From positions 684,548 to 748,547 of the forward strand of contig CP096135.1 of NCBI GenBank assembly GCA_023213195.1: DNA of 64,000 nt, written 5' to 3'. The notes beneath the pieces were generated by a model. The model was not told the origin of the DNA, did not search any database, and saw only the letters and a list, made by a program, of their open reading frames with translations. Numbering within the stretch: the first letter of the stretch is position 1; every line of letters starts with the position of its first letter. The DNA comes from Sphingobacteriales bacterium JAD_PAG50586_3. Its GTDB lineage: Bacteria > Bacteroidota > Bacteroidia > CAMBQF01. The translations under genes and the position numbers were made by a program. Below are positions 38,360 through 49,001 of the stretch, piece after piece.

Positions 38360-39102
38360 TTATTGTAACTTACCCGGTGTGTATTTGAGCTTTTCAAAAA
38401 CCACCATATTTTCTGTAATTGTATCGCCAGGGCTATAAATGCCCATTTTACCAGACTTTGAAACGTACATTTTTTGTGGGTTTTTTGGCGCTTAACCCTT
38501 TCATCATTTTTATTTTTGGTGTCTATTACCCAAAGTGTATCTGCTTTTTCTATCGCTACTTCTATTGTGTCGCCATAAGACAGCAATCCATTTGTATAGT
38601 GATCGTCAACCATTGTCTGTTCAATGTAATAGCGGTTGTTTTCTTTATATAGAACCGTAACTACACTTCCCGCCATATTCATTAGCCAACCACCCACAAT
38701 ATCACGCTTATCGTTATTCACCTTTTCAACCTGCTTATCAAAAAACTCTTTTGTTGTTCCGTTTATTGTTAAACTGTCGCCCGGGTATACTTCGCCAAAA
38801 GCCCATTGTCCATTATCTGTAACCTTACTAACATAATAAAGCACATATATGTAATCAAACATATAAAGAGTATCTCCTATAGATTCTTTAAACTCTTGAT
38901 GAATGTCTTTTAATTCTTTTTCTGAAACACGTTCTGGAATTACAAGCACATATTGCGCCTCGCTATTTATTGAGTCTTTATAACTCCTTTCAATAACATA
39001 TTTCCCATTGGTTTCTTTCTTTCCACACCCAGAAAACCAAATAGACAGCAGTAATAATAAAATTATACCTGTTATTTTTATTGGGAGTGGTTTAGTACAC
39101 AT
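38360..39102 (-). CDS. Hypothetical lipoprotein in polysaccharide locus (one frameshift)
   Basis: About 248 residues. Signal peptide with lipobox LLSIWFSGC (Cys about 25). The mature part contains short acidic and aromatic strands (YVLVIPERVSEKELKDIH, QWAFGEVYPGDSLTINGTTKEFFDKQ) and no family I recognise. The frame breaks at the T-run 38470-38475; one more base gives the ending KMYVSKSGKMGIYSPGDTI and KLKYTPGKLQ. The stop is separated by 1 base from the YdcF start. Localised to a membrane, perhaps linked to surface polymer assembly. Confidence 0.68.
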
Positions 39103-39112
39103 AAACTATCTC

Positions 39113-40100
39113 TTACCGCTGGCTTGTAAACCAATCAAGGGTAATTTTAAGCCCCTCGCCTACTTTTATTTGCGGGTCGTAACCAAGTAATTCCTGTGCC
39201 TTAGAAATATCGGCCAATGAGTTGCGAATGTCTCCTTCCCTGTCGTCGCGGTGGTTGGCTTTTAGTGTGGAACCGGCATTGCGGGCCAATTCTTCAAAAA
39301 GATAGTTAATGGTAATACGCTCGCCCACGGCTACGTTATATACCTTAGCCAACGGCTTTTGGGTGGGTGCTAAACATGGCTCTTATATTGGCCTGTACCG
39401 CATTCTCTACAAAGGTAAAGTCGCGAGTTTGCTCGCCATCGCCATTAATGTAAGGGGCTTCGTTTTTAAAAATCCCATCAATAAACAAAGGTATAACCGC
39501 TGCGTAAGCGCCCTTTGGGCTTTGCTTAGGACCAAAAATATTAAAGTAGCGCAGGCCTATAACCTCCATGCCATAGCATTTATGGAATACATCTGCGTAC
39601 AACTCATTAACATATTTAGACACCGCGTAAGGCGATAATGGCTTGCCTATTTGCTCCTCAATTTTAGGTAGCGATGGGCTGTCGCCATATACAGATGATG
39701 AGCTGGCATAGACAAAGCGTTTAACATTAGCATCGCGCGCGGCTATCAGCATATTTAAAAAACCATCAACATTGGCTGCATTGGTTTTTTCAGGTGTTTT
39801 TATAGAGCGAGGCACAGAGCCTAAGGCTGCCTGGTGGGTAACATAATCAATACCCTCGCAAGCGGTTCGGCAATCGTCAAGGCTGGTAATGTCGCCTTGT
39901 AAAAACTCAAATGCCGGGTTGCTTTTAAAGCCCTCCAGGTTTTCTATATACCCTTCAGACAGGTTATCTAAAACCCGCACTTTTTTAGCGCCTTGTTTTA
40001 GCAGGTACTCAACAATATTGCTGCCAACAAAGCCTGCTCCACCTGTTACAAGAAAAGATAGTTTGCTTAAATCGTCGGTATGGTATGCGGTGGTATACAT
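39113..40100 (-). CDS. UDP-N-acetylhexosamine 4-epimerase-type SDR (WbpP/TviC-like, one frameshift)
   Basis: About 329 residues from the ATG 40098-40100, which overlaps the rfbB stop as TAATG. Extended SDR with [46 protein letters not shown] and [16 protein letters not shown]. The PRSI and SSSVYGD motifs are those of UDP-GlcNAc C4-epimerases. The frame breaks at 39343-39348 (CTAAGG on the minus strand); CCAGG restores [16 protein letters not shown]. It probably makes UDP-GalNAc or a GalNAcA precursor for the surface polymer. Confidence 0.87.
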
Positions 40101-41173
40101 TAACGTTGGTGGTATTGTGTTTCGTAGTATTTCAAATAATCGCCACTGGTAACATGGTGCAGCCACTCTTCGTTAGTCAGGTACCATTCTACTGTTTTCT
40201 CCAGCCCTTCTTCAAATTGTAATGATGGAACCCAACCAAGTTCGTTTTGCAGTTTAGATGAGTCTATTGCATAGCGAAGGTCGTGCCCGGCACGGTCTTT
40301 AACAAACTCTATAAGCTTTACTGATGTGCCTTCGGGGCGGTTTAGCTTGCTATCCATTATTTTACATAACAAGTAAATAAGGTCTATGTTCTTCCACTCG
40401 TTATGGCCACCAATATTGTAGGTTTCGCCGTCTTTTCCTTTATGGAAAATAACATCAATTGCCCTGGCATGGTCTTCTACAAAAAGCCAGTCGCGCACAT
40501 TCTCCCCTTTGCCGTAAACGGGTATTTTAAAGTTATGTTTAATGTTGTTAATGGCAAGCGGTATAAGTTTTTCAGGAAAATGGAACGAGCCGTAGTTGTT
40601 TGAGCAGTTTGATAAAACAACCGGCATTTTGTAGGTGTGGTAAAAAGCACGCACAAAGTGGTCTGATGCAGCTTTAGATGCCGAATATGGGCTACGTGGG
40701 TCGTACGGGGTTTCTTCGGTAAATAAGCCTTCATCGCCTAACGAGCCATATACCTCATCTGTAGATACATGGTAAAAACGACGCTCAACACCCGTTGGCG
40801 CGGCGTTGTGTGCCCAATAGTTGCGAGCCGCGTTTAACAGGTTTACCGTGCCTATAACGTTGGTTAGGGCAAACTGTGTTGGGCCGTGTATAGAACGGTC
40901 TACGTGCGACTCTGCCGCTAAATGCACCACACCATCAAAACCATGGGTGGCAAATAGCTTATCAAGCTCTTCGGCATTGGTAATATCTGCTTTTAAAAAC
41001 CGGTAATTAGGTTTGTCCTGAACGTCGCGCAGGTTTTCCAGGTTGCCAGCGTAGGTTAACGCATCAAGGTTGAAGATGGTATATTCAGGGTAGTTGTTTA
41101 CAAACAACCTTACTACGTGAGAGCCAATAAAGCCCGCGCCGCCAGTAATTAATATGTTACGCTTTGCTTCCAT
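40100..41173 (-). CDS. rfbB: dTDP-glucose 4,6-dehydratase
   Basis: 357 residues, intact. It converts dTDP-glucose to dTDP-4-keto-6-deoxyglucose, the precursor of rhamnose and other deoxysugars. Motifs: [67 protein letters not shown] and [19 protein letters not shown]. Start overlaps the galE stop. The companion genes rfbA, rfbC and rfbD are not in the window, so the end product must depend on genes elsewhere. Confidence 0.94.
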   Translation of the reverse strand: MEAKRNILITGGAGFIGSHVVRLFVNNYPEYTIFNLDALTYAGNLENLRDVQDKPNYRFLKADITNAEELDKLFATHGFDGVVHLAAESHVDRSIHGPTQFALTNVIGTVNLLNAARNYWAHNAAPTGVERRFYHVSTDEVYGSLGDEGLFTEETPYDPRSPYSASKAASDHFVRAFYHTYKMPVVLSNCSNNYGSFHFPEKLIPLAINNIKHNFKIPVYGKGENVRDWLFVEDHARAIDVIFHKGKDGETYNIGGHNEWKNIDLIYLLCKIMDSKLNRPEGTSVKLIEFVKDRAGHDLRYAIDSSKLQNELGWVPSLQFEEGLEKTVEWYLTNEEWLHHVTSGDYLKYYETQYHQR

Positions 41174-42199
41174 TAGTTTTTATCTGTGGTTTTTGCCAGG
41201 GTTTGTTGCCATTTCCAAGCCGAGGACATCATTTCATTCAGCCCGAATTCTGCTTTCCAGCCCAGCTCTGTATTGGCCAGGGTTGTGTCTGCATAAAGGC
41301 TTTCAATATCGCCCTGCCTGCGGGGGCAATGGCATAGTTAAGTTTAAGGTTGTTTACACTTTCAAACGCTTTTACCAACTCTAGCACGGTATACCCTTTG
41401 CCTGTGCCAATATTAAAAATTTCGAACGGTGATTTTTGTTTTGCTGCTGCCATGCGTGCAAGTGCCGATACATGTGCTTTTGCAAGGTCTACAACGTGTA
41501 TATAATCACGAATGGCGGTGCCATCGGGGGTGTTATAATCACTACCGAATATGCTTAGTTTTTCGCGTATTCCGGCTGCTGTTTGGGTAACAAATGGCAC
41601 CAGGTTGTTAGGCACGCCACGCGGTAATTCGCCCAACAGGCCAGAGCTGTGCGCCCCGCAGGGGTTAAAGTACCGCAGACAAATGCCCTTTAGTGTGGTT
41701 GCCTTGGTAACATCACGTATTATTTCTTCGGCCATTTTTTTGGTATTGCCGTATGGCGACTCCGGTGCTATAACCGGACTTTCTTCGGTTACGGGCAGTT
41801 TATCGGGCTGGCCATACACGGTGGCCGATGATGAAAAAGAATTTTATCTACACCAAACTTTTCGGCGGCGGCCAATAAATTAAACAGCGTATCTAAGTTG
41901 TTTTGATAATAGCGTAGTGGCTGCATGCCCGATTCGCCAACGGCTTTAAGCGCAGCAAAGTGTATTATGGCTTGTATGCCCTTCTCTTTTTCGAAGAACG
42001 AAAAAACAGCATTTTTATCAGCAACATCTAACTCTGTAAACGAAATGTTTTTGCCGGTAACTTTTTTAATATTATCGAGGATAAAAGGCTCTGAATTGAT
42101 GAAATTATCGACAATAACAACATCGTAGCCCGCTGCCGACAACTCGACAACCGTATGAGAACCAATATATCCTGTGCCTCCGGCTACTAATACTTTCAT
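41173..42199 (-). CDS. galE: UDP-glucose 4-epimerase (two frameshifts)
   Basis: About 342 residues after repair. It interconverts UDP-glucose and UDP-galactose. VLVAGGTGYIGSHTVVEL, HFAALKAVGESGMQPLRYY, SATVYGQPDKLPV, SPYGNTKKMAEEIIRD and RYFNPCGAHSSG are diagnostic. Breaks: one missing base in the A-run 41834-41838, which hides ILFSSSATVYG, and one in the G-run 41322-41326, after which it ends NTELGWKAEFGLNEMMSSAW. Start and stop are within 3 bases of the neighbouring genes. Confidence 0.92.
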
Positions 42200-42201
42200 T
42201 A

Positions 42202-43491
42202 TTATAAACTCATGTATTGCAGCTCATTTATTTTGCCGCGGTAAATGCCTTTAATATCAAACAGCAGTGCTTTATCTGCTGTTATGCTTTTAAAATACGC
42301 CTCATCTAAGTGCATGTATTGCTTGTGGTTAACGGCCACAACAATAGCATCATATCCTGTACCGGGTTTATCCAAAAGGGGAAACCATATTCATGTTGCA
42401 ACTCATCACTATCAGCATACGAATCTACAACCTCTACGTTAACGCTAAATGATTTTAATTCGGCAATAACATCGGCCACTTTAGAATTGCGTATATCGCT
42501 TACATTCTCTTTAAAAGTTGCACCCATAACCAACACACGGGTTACGTGCGGATCTTTACCGGCGGCAATCATTTTCTTAACTATTAGGTTGGCAATATAT
42601 GCACCCATGCTATCGTTAATGGCGCGGCCAGAGTTTATAACCTTGGCTGTGGTAGCCCATTTCTTTTGCTTTATAAGTAAGGTAGTATGGGTCTACACCA
42701 ATGCAATGGCCACCAACAAGACCCGGCACAAACTTTAAAAAGTTCCATTTGGTGCCCGCTGCCTCTAACACATCGTATGTGTTGATGCCTGCTTTGTTGA
42801 ATATGATAGAAAGCTCGTTCATCAGGGCGATGTTTACATCGCGCTGGGTGTTTTCTATAATTTTTGCCGCCTCGGCTACTTTTATAGATGCTGCTTTAAA
42901 AACGCCTGCATCAACAACAATGCGGTATACATCAGCAATCAAATCTAACGACTCATCATCGCAACCAGAAACAACCTTAGTTATTTTTGACAGGGTATGC
43001 TCTTTATCGCCCGGGTTGATGCGCTCTGGAGAGTATCCTACTTTAAAATCTTGTATGTATTTAAGGCCCGAAACCTCTTCCAGTACCGGAATACAATCTT
43101 CCTCTGTACAGCCGGGGTATACTGTAGATTCGTACACCACAACATCGCCCGGTTTAAGGGCTGCACCTACAGATTTTGAGGCGCCAATAAGCGGCTTTAA
43201 ATCGGGCAGGTTGTGCTCGTCAATAGGTGTTGGTACGGCTATAATAAAAAACGATGCCTGCTTCAACTCTTCGATAGACGAGGTAAAGGTAATATCGCAA
43301 CCCTCAAATTCGCTTTTCTCTAACTCCTCGCTGGGGTCAATGCCGTTACGCATCATCTCCAGGCGTTTCTCGTTAATATCAAAACCAATTACAGAAACCT
43401 TGCGGGCAAAAGCCAATGCAATAGGAAGGCCAACATAGCCTAAGCCAATTAGTGCAACCTTTGTTTCTTTGTTAAGTATTTTTTGGTACAT
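42202..43491 (-). CDS. Nucleotide-sugar dehydrogenase, TviB/WbpA-like UDP-HexNAc 6-dehydrogenase (two frameshifts)
   Basis: About 430 residues after repair. It oxidises C6 of a UDP-N-acetylhexosamine to the uronic acid. Seen: [20 protein letters not shown] (NAD site), [49 protein letters not shown] with the catalytic Cys, and [14 protein letters not shown]. Breaks at 42641-42646 (CCAAGG for CCAGG, restores [16 protein letters not shown]) and in the G-run 42378-42381 (restores [19 protein letters not shown]). Forms a pathway with the WbpB, WbpD and WbpE-type genes nearby. Confidence 0.9.
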
Positions 43492-43492
43492 A

Positions 43493-44511
43493 TTACTGCT
43501 TTAAACTATAAATACGTTCTATTATTTCTACCACCTTTAGGCCCTCTAAGGCGTTGGTTGTTGCTGTTGTGCGGCCATGCAGCGTGTCTACCACATTTTC
43601 TATTACATAATGGTGGTTAGCGGCAGAGCCTTTGTATGGGCCATAATCGTTAGGGGGTTGGTTTCTTCCAACTGTGGCATGGTATAATCTTTAATGTGGC
43701 AATATTCCACCTCGTTCATATACTGCCCGCCCAGCTTAATGCTGCCTTTGCTGCCAATAATGGTAATGCTGCTTTCCAGGTTTTTATCCCACACGGCAGT
43801 AGAGTAGTTTATACTGCCCATGCCGCCGTTTACAAAGTTAAAGTTGATAAAGCCAGAGTCTTCAAACTCTGTAATGCCTTAGTGGGTAAAGTCGTTAAAC
43901 CGGGCATTAATGTCTTTAATATCGCCAAACAGCCAGTACATAATATCAATAAAATGGCTAAACTGCGTGAAGAGTGTACCGCCGTCAAGGTTTTGTGTAC
44001 CCTTCCAGTTGCCGGGTTTGTAGTAGCGCTCATCGCGGTTCCAGTAACAGTTTACCTGGACCATAAACACATTGCCCAACAACTTATTTTCTGTAACTTC
44101 TTTTATCCATTTTGATGGTGGCGAATAGCGGTTTTGCATTACACAAAACACATGCTTACCCACCTGTAATGATTTAAAAATAACCTGCTCGCACTCTGTT
44201 TTGGTTAGCCCCATAGGTTTCTCGCAAACCACATGTTTACGGGCCTCTAATGCTTTTATAGACTGTTCGGCATGCAGGCCATTGGGTGTACACACACAAA
44301 CAACATCAATAGCAATGCCCGAGGCCAGCATATCTTCTAACGATGTAAAAAAGGGTACGCTGTAAGCATCCAAACCCAGCTCTTCCTTTGGCCTAACATC
44401 GGCCAAGGCCACAAGCTCTGTATTGGGGTTGCGCGTAGCCATTTCGGCATGGCGCTTGCCTATGTGCCCACAGCCAACTATGGCAAATTTTATTTTTTCT
44501 TCAGTACCCAC
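43493..44511 (-). CDS. Gfo/Idh/MocA oxidoreductase, WbpB-like (in-frame stop plus frameshift)
   Basis: About 338 residues if read through. WbpB oxidises C3 of UDP-GlcNAcA before transamination. [18 protein letters not shown] is the NAD site and [17 protein letters not shown] holds the catalytic EKP. There is an in-frame TAA at 43879-43881 within [19 protein letters not shown]; the same CTAAGG hexamer is found at two insertion-error sites, so it may be a base-calling artefact. A second break is one missing base in the G-run 43653-43657; the repaired end is [16 protein letters not shown]. Confidence 0.85.
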
Positions 44512-44514
44512 TAT

Positions 44515-45099
44515 TTACTTTGTGCGGCTAACCGCTCCGTTTTCTAATTTATATTCCTGTTTACTTTCGGGGCAAACAGCTATTCCTTTATCGTCAAATT
44601 TAAGCTTGTGCCCATATTCGCTCATCCAGCCTGTTTGGCGGGCCGGGTTGCCAACCAGCAAAGCAAACGGCGGTACGTTTTTGGTTACCACAGCACCTGC
44701 TCCAATAAAAGCAAACTCGCCTATATTGTGGCCACAAACAATGGTTGCATTTGCACCTATAGAAGCACCTTTGCCCACATGAGTTTCGGCATACTGGTCT
44801 CGTCTGTTAACCGCACTACGCGGGTTGGTTACGTTGGTAAACACCATAGATGGGCCAAGAAACACATCGTCGGCACAAATTACACCCGTGTAAATAGACA
44901 CATTATTTTGCACCTTAACATTGTTGCCCAACACTACGCCCGGCGATATAACCACGTTTTGGCCTAAGTTGCAGCCCTCGCCTATAACGCAGTTAGGCAT
45001 AATATGGGCAAAGTGCCATATTTTAGTGCCTTTGCCAATGGTACACCCCTCGTCTATAACGGCAGTTGGGTGGGCAAAATATTCGTGAGTGCTTTCCAT
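44515..45099 (-). CDS. UDP-2-acetamido-3-amino-2,3-dideoxyglucuronate N-acetyltransferase, WbpD-like
   Basis: 194 residues, left-handed beta-helix acetyltransferase. The hexapeptide repeats are obvious ([46 protein letters not shown]), followed by [16 protein letters not shown] and [26 protein letters not shown]. WbpD acetylates the 3-amino group to give UDP-GlcNAc(3NAc)A. Its position 3 bases before the WbpB-like gene supports this specific call. It seems to be the first gene of the long operon that runs to the YwqE-type phosphatase; a TACTTTTG promoter box lies 8 bases upstream. Confidence 0.9.
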   Translation of the reverse strand: MESTHEYFAHPTAVIDEGCTIGKGTKIWHFAHIMPNCVIGEGCNLGQNVVISPGVVLGNNVKVQNNVSIYTGVICADDVFLGPSMVFTNVTNPRSAVNRRDQYAETHVGKGASIGANATIVCGHNIGEFAFIGAGAVVTKNVPPFALLVGNPARQTGWMSEYGHKLKFDDKGIAVCPESKQEYKLENGAVSRTK

Positions 45100-45107
45100 G
45101 CGGGTTG

Positions 45108-45115
45108 CAAAAGTA
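45108..45115 (-). promoter_or_regulatory. -7 box of main polysaccharide operon
   Basis: TACTTTTG on the minus strand, immediately before wbpD-like start. The region 45116-45342 holds no other feature that I can see. Confidence 0.5.
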
Positions 45116-45342
45116 TAAAAAGAAATTTTAAGAAATTATGGAAAAATCTTGCTAAATTAAGATTGTGCGTTTCTAACTTTTATTACTTTGTTAAACACTA
45201 ATCTTAGATTGCGTCCGGGTTGCCCTTGGGGTGCTAAAATTAGCGTTTAAAGAGCCTGTAGCTTAAAGAATCGTTTATCCTTTTTTGAACACGCTAAACC
45301 ATCCTTTTATTTTTCTTAAGGTGTGTAAAAGCCCAAAATATT

Positions 45343-46208
45343 TCATTTGGTTAATGGTATATAAACCCGTTGTAGAAATATAATAATGGTTGGGGACTTT
45401 ACTCCATTGAGGAATGATGTTTTTGGGATGTTTTTTTCTGTAACAAAATGGTATCCGGCCATCTCTACACCACCGCCAATAATTATTTTTCCATTCCTAT
45501 ATTCTATCACCTCATCAAATGGCAATGACTCTTTAAGATATGGCCTTGCAAATACCTTTAACTCTTTTTTTGCCTCGGCCAAGTAAACAGCAGATGTAAA
45601 GCAAAAAATATCTCCAGGGATTTTTTTGCTATTGCCTCCTGAATAGTATCACCAGCTAAAAGATTAATTGATTTTTTACCTGCTTCATCAAAGTGCAAAT
45701 ATTTTTTTGACACAAATATTTCTGGCAGATCTGGTGATTGTTTAAATAACTCCCTAATTTCTTTGGTGTTTTTTAATATAGTAAATGGGGCGCAAACTAT
45801 AGCCTCAATAAAAGTTATAATATCATAATTATTGGTTATGTGCGGCTTTAAATAGCGTCCAAGATTTCCATAAATAAGATCAATATCCCCAAAAGCCCAA
45901 AATGGATATTCTTTTATTTCCTCTTCAAAAATGTAACCAAATAGTGGCTTAAAGTCACATAATTTATAGGCATATCTTGCTTCTTCTGGAATTTTTAATC
46001 CCGTTTTAGTTTCTGCTAAGTCAAAAAATTGGCTTAGTGTCATTTTGATTACACGCATGTTGTCAGGTAAATCAACTGGCAAATCAATATCTGTTATGAA
46101 AAGCAGGTCTATAAATTGCTTATTGAATGACAGTGACTTAGCATAGATGGGCCAAAAAGAGGGAAGCTTGCCAAAATATGGTACTATTTTTACTATTCTT
46201 GGATTCAT
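45343..46208 (-). CDS. Putative glycosyltransferase, DUF6625-like (one frameshift)
   Basis: About 289 residues after repair. The start MNPRIVKIVPYFGKLPSFWPIY, the YPFWAFGDIDLIYGNL segment (a DxD-type nucleotide-sugar site: GDIDLI) and YAYKLCDFKPLFGYIF are characteristic of the DUF6625 glycosyltransferase group, which often occurs in O-antigen or capsule loci. One missing base in the T-run 45621-45627 hides KIPGDIFCFTSAVYLAEAKKELK. It is more AT-rich than the flanking nucleotide-sugar genes, common for glycosyltransferases that vary between strains. Confidence 0.78.
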
Positions 46209-46702
46209 TGTCTTGTATAACTGCTTTTTAGTCGATTCACAAAGATAACAAATTGCCTGTTGGAGGGGATAATAGTTTGTATGAGCCTTATTAAAAATGA
46301 ATCTCTATAATTATATCGTTCTTTTTTGAAATTATCGCCAATTATGGAATACTCTAGATTTATCCCCTTATCAAAAACAGTTGAGGCGGAATATATATAT
46401 AATCAAAAAAGTTTTTGAAAGGCAGAAAGAGCAGAGTCAATAACTTTGGGTTTTGCTTACTTTGCGTCTGCATCCTCCTATTCGCATGCTTTTACATATG
46501 TCCTGTTGAAAAACAGAGGTCTTATGCCCTTATTAGACCTGCCAATAGGTTGGAACTGTGGTGTTTTTTAGGCCCGGGCTATAATAAATACCCGGTTGCC
46601 TTTAGGCAGATTTTAACTGTGCCTATTTTGCCAGCAGCAAAGCTTGTGCTGCTACCTACCTACCTGAAGAACAAACCCTGAACCTTACCGGTAACCTTTA
46701 TT
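46209..46702. other. Intergenic region within polysaccharide locus
   Basis: About 490 bases with no convincing gene. A TATCTTTG box on the minus strand (46240-46247) probably serves the glycosyltransferase. An 88-codon plus-strand frame at 46415-46681 has a hydrophobic start but no ribosome-binding context or family, so it is not called. The segment may be the remnant of a lost glycosyltransferase gene. Confidence 0.4.
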
Positions 46703-47683
46703 TCAATTTGCTTTATCAAACTGGCGGTGTTCTGTTTTAAAAAGCTCCTCTTTAGGTAAGCTTTTGAAATAGTCGTAGGTTATTTTAAGGCCTTCAGCCC
46801 TGTCAACTTTAGGTTCCCAGCCCAGAATTTCTCGGGCTTTGGTGATGTCGGGCTGGCGTTGTTTGGGGTCATCAACCGGAAGGTCTTTATAGGCTACCGG
46901 AACAGATGAACCAGTAAGTTTCAATATCTCTTCGGCAAACTGGCTTATGGTTATTTCGGCAGGGTTGCCAATGTTTACCGGCTGGGCATAATCGCTCATA
47001 AGCAGGCGGTAAATACCTTCTACCAAATCATCAACATAACAAAAAGAGCGCGTTTGGCTTCCATCGCCAAAAACGGTAAGGTCTTCACCACGCAAGGCCT
47101 GGCCAATAAAGGCAGGTAGCACACGGCCATCGTTAAGGCGCATGCGGGGCCCATAAGTGTTAAAAATACGTATTATGCGTGTTTCTACACCGTGGTAGGT
47201 ATGGTAGGCCATGGTTATTGCTTCCATAAAACGTTTTGCTTCATCATAAACCCCCCGAGGACCAACAGGGTTAACATTGCCCCAATAATCTTCTGTTTGC
47301 GGGTGTACAAGAGGGTCGCCATACACTTCAGATGTAGAAGCAACCAATATACGCGCCTTTTTTGCCCTTGCCAAACCTAACAGGTTGTGGGTTCCTAACG
47401 ATGAAACTTTTAGGGTTTGAATAGGTATTTTAAGATAATCTATAGGGCTGGCCGGCGATGCAAAATGCAGTATGTAATCAAGCTCGCCGGGTATGTGCAC
47501 GTGTTTAGAAACATCGTGGTGGTAAAACTCAAAATTGGGCAATTTAAACAGATGGGCAATATTATTCATATCGCCCGTAATAAGGTTGTCCATGCCTATA
47601 ACATAGTAGCCCTCTTTTATAAACCTGTCGCACAAGTGCGAACCCAAAAACCCTGCGGCGCCTGTTATTAAAACTTTTTTCAT
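46703..47683 (-). CDS. uxs: UDP-glucuronate decarboxylase (UDP-xylose synthase)
   Basis: 326 residues. It converts UDP-glucuronate to UDP-xylose. Motifs: [73 protein letters not shown] and [19 protein letters not shown], all diagnostic for UXS. Its substrate is made by the Ugd protein encoded 9 bases upstream, so these two genes form a UDP-xylose branch. Confidence 0.94.
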   Translation of the reverse strand: MKKVLITGAAGFLGSHLCDRFIKEGYYVIGMDNLITGDMNNIAHLFKLPNFEFYHHDVSKHVHIPGELDYILHFASPASPIDYLKIPIQTLKVSSLGTHNLLGLARAKKARILVASTSEVYGDPLVHPQTEDYWGNVNPVGPRGVYDEAKRFMEAITMAYHTYHGVETRIIRIFNTYGPRMRLNDGRVLPAFIGQALRGEDLTVFGDGSQTRSFCYVDDLVEGIYRLLMSDYAQPVNIGNPAEITISQFAEEILKLTGSSVPVAYKDLPVDDPKQRQPDITKAREILGWEPKVDRAEGLKITYDYFKSLPKEELFKTEHRQFDKAN

Positions 47684-47692
47684 GTTGTGTTT

Positions 47693-49000
47693 TTATACTG
47701 TTGGCCTGCCTATGCTTATGTATGCAAAGCCTTCTTTTTTAACCTTTTCGGGGGCAAACAGGTTACGCCCGTCAAAAATAACCTTGTTAACCAGTTTTTC
47801 TGACAATAAAGCAAAGTCGGGCTTTTTAAAGGCTGCCCACTCTGTGCAAATAATTAACGCGTCGGCACCTTCTGTGGCCTCGTATTGGTTGTTTGCAAAT
47901 GTTATTGTGTTTCCAAATACCTTTCCGGCTGTTTCTGTAGCTTCGGGGTCAAACGCAACCACCTTTGCACCTTTGGCTAGCAATGCGTTTATGGTGTAGA
48001 TAGATGGGGCTTCGCGCATATCATCTGTTTCGGGTTTAAAGGCAAGGCCCCAAACAGCAAATGTTTTACCTGTTAAATCGCCGCCAAAGTGCTTACTAAT
48101 TTTGGGTACTAACGCAGTTTTTTGTTCTTCGTTAACAATGTGTACCGCCTTAATAAGGCTAAAGGTATACCCATGTTCTTCGGCCGATTTTACAAGGGCC
48201 TTAACATCTTTAGGAAAGCAGCTTCCGCCGTAGCCAATGCCAGGAAAAAGAAAGCGTGGCCCTATGCGGTTGTCTGTACCTATACCGTGGCGTATAGCAT
48301 CAACATCGGCACCGGCAAGTTCGCACAGGCGGGCCATCTCGTTCATAAAGGTAATCTTCATGGCAAGGAACGAGTTTGCGGCATATTTTGTAAGCTCTGC
48401 AGAACGCTCGTCCATCAATATTATCTGCTCTTTATCGTTAACATAAGGCAGGTAAAGCTCTGTCATAAGTTCTCGGGCTTTGTCTGACGATGAACCTATA
48501 ACCACCCTGTCGGGTTTCATAAAATCTTCTACAGCAAAACCTTCGCGTAAAAACTCTGGGTTAGACACAACATCAAACTCTATGCTAGTGTGTGGCGCAA
48601 TTGCGGCCTTTACTTTTTCGGCAGTACCAACGGGTACGGTACTTTTGTTTATGATAACCTTATAATCGTTTATATAACCGGCAACCTCTGCGGCTGCTTT
48701 AAGTACAAAAGAAAGGTCGGCAGCACCATCGCCACCATCGGGGGTGGGCAGGGCAAAAAATATTAATTGCGACGCCTCTACCGCCGCTTTAAGGTCTTTG
48801 GTAAACTCTATGCGGCCGCCTTTTATGTTACGCTCCAGGTATACATCCAGGTGCGGTTCGTAAATAGGCACCTGGCCATTCCTCAGTTTTTCAATTTTTG
48901 CATCATCAATGTCAACACAAATAACGTTGTTGCCTGTTTCGGCAAGGCAAACGCCTGTTACAAGACCAACATATCCGGTACCTACTACTGCTATTTTCAT
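47693..49000 (-). CDS. ugd: UDP-glucose 6-dehydrogenase
   Basis: 435 residues, intact. It oxidises UDP-glucose to UDP-glucuronate with two NAD. MKIAVVGTGYVGLVTGVCLA, STVPVGTAEKVKAAI, NPEFLREGFAVEDFMKPDR and FPGIGYGGSCFPKDVKAL with the catalytic Cys are all present, and AFKPETDDMREAPS closes the domain. It starts 1 base after the WbpE-type aminotransferase stop and precedes uxs, so the genes are cotranscribed. Confidence 0.95.
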   Translation of the reverse strand: MKIAVVGTGYVGLVTGVCLAETGNNVICVDIDDAKIEKLRNGQVPIYEPHLDVYLERNIKGGRIEFTKDLKAAVEASQLIFFALPTPDGGDGAADLSFVLKAAAEVAGYINDYKVIINKSTVPVGTAEKVKAAIAPHTSIEFDVVSNPEFLREGFAVEDFMKPDRVVIGSSSDKARELMTELYLPYVNDKEQIILMDERSAELTKYAANSFLAMKITFMNEMARLCELAGADVDAIRHGIGTDNRIGPRFLFPGIGYGGSCFPKDVKALVKSAEEHGYTFSLIKAVHIVNEEQKTALVPKISKHFGGDLTGKTFAVWGLAFKPETDDMREAPSIYTINALLAKGAKVVAFDPEATETAGKVFGNTITFANNQYEATEGADALIICTEWAAFKKPDFALLSEKLVNKVIFDGRNLFAPEKVKKEGFAYISIGRPTV

Positions 49001-49001
49001 C

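Noticed and set aside
46415..46681. Plus-strand frame of 88 codons in the polysaccharide gap
   Set aside because: No ribosome-binding context, no family and opposite to both neighbours; the hydrophobic start is not enough.
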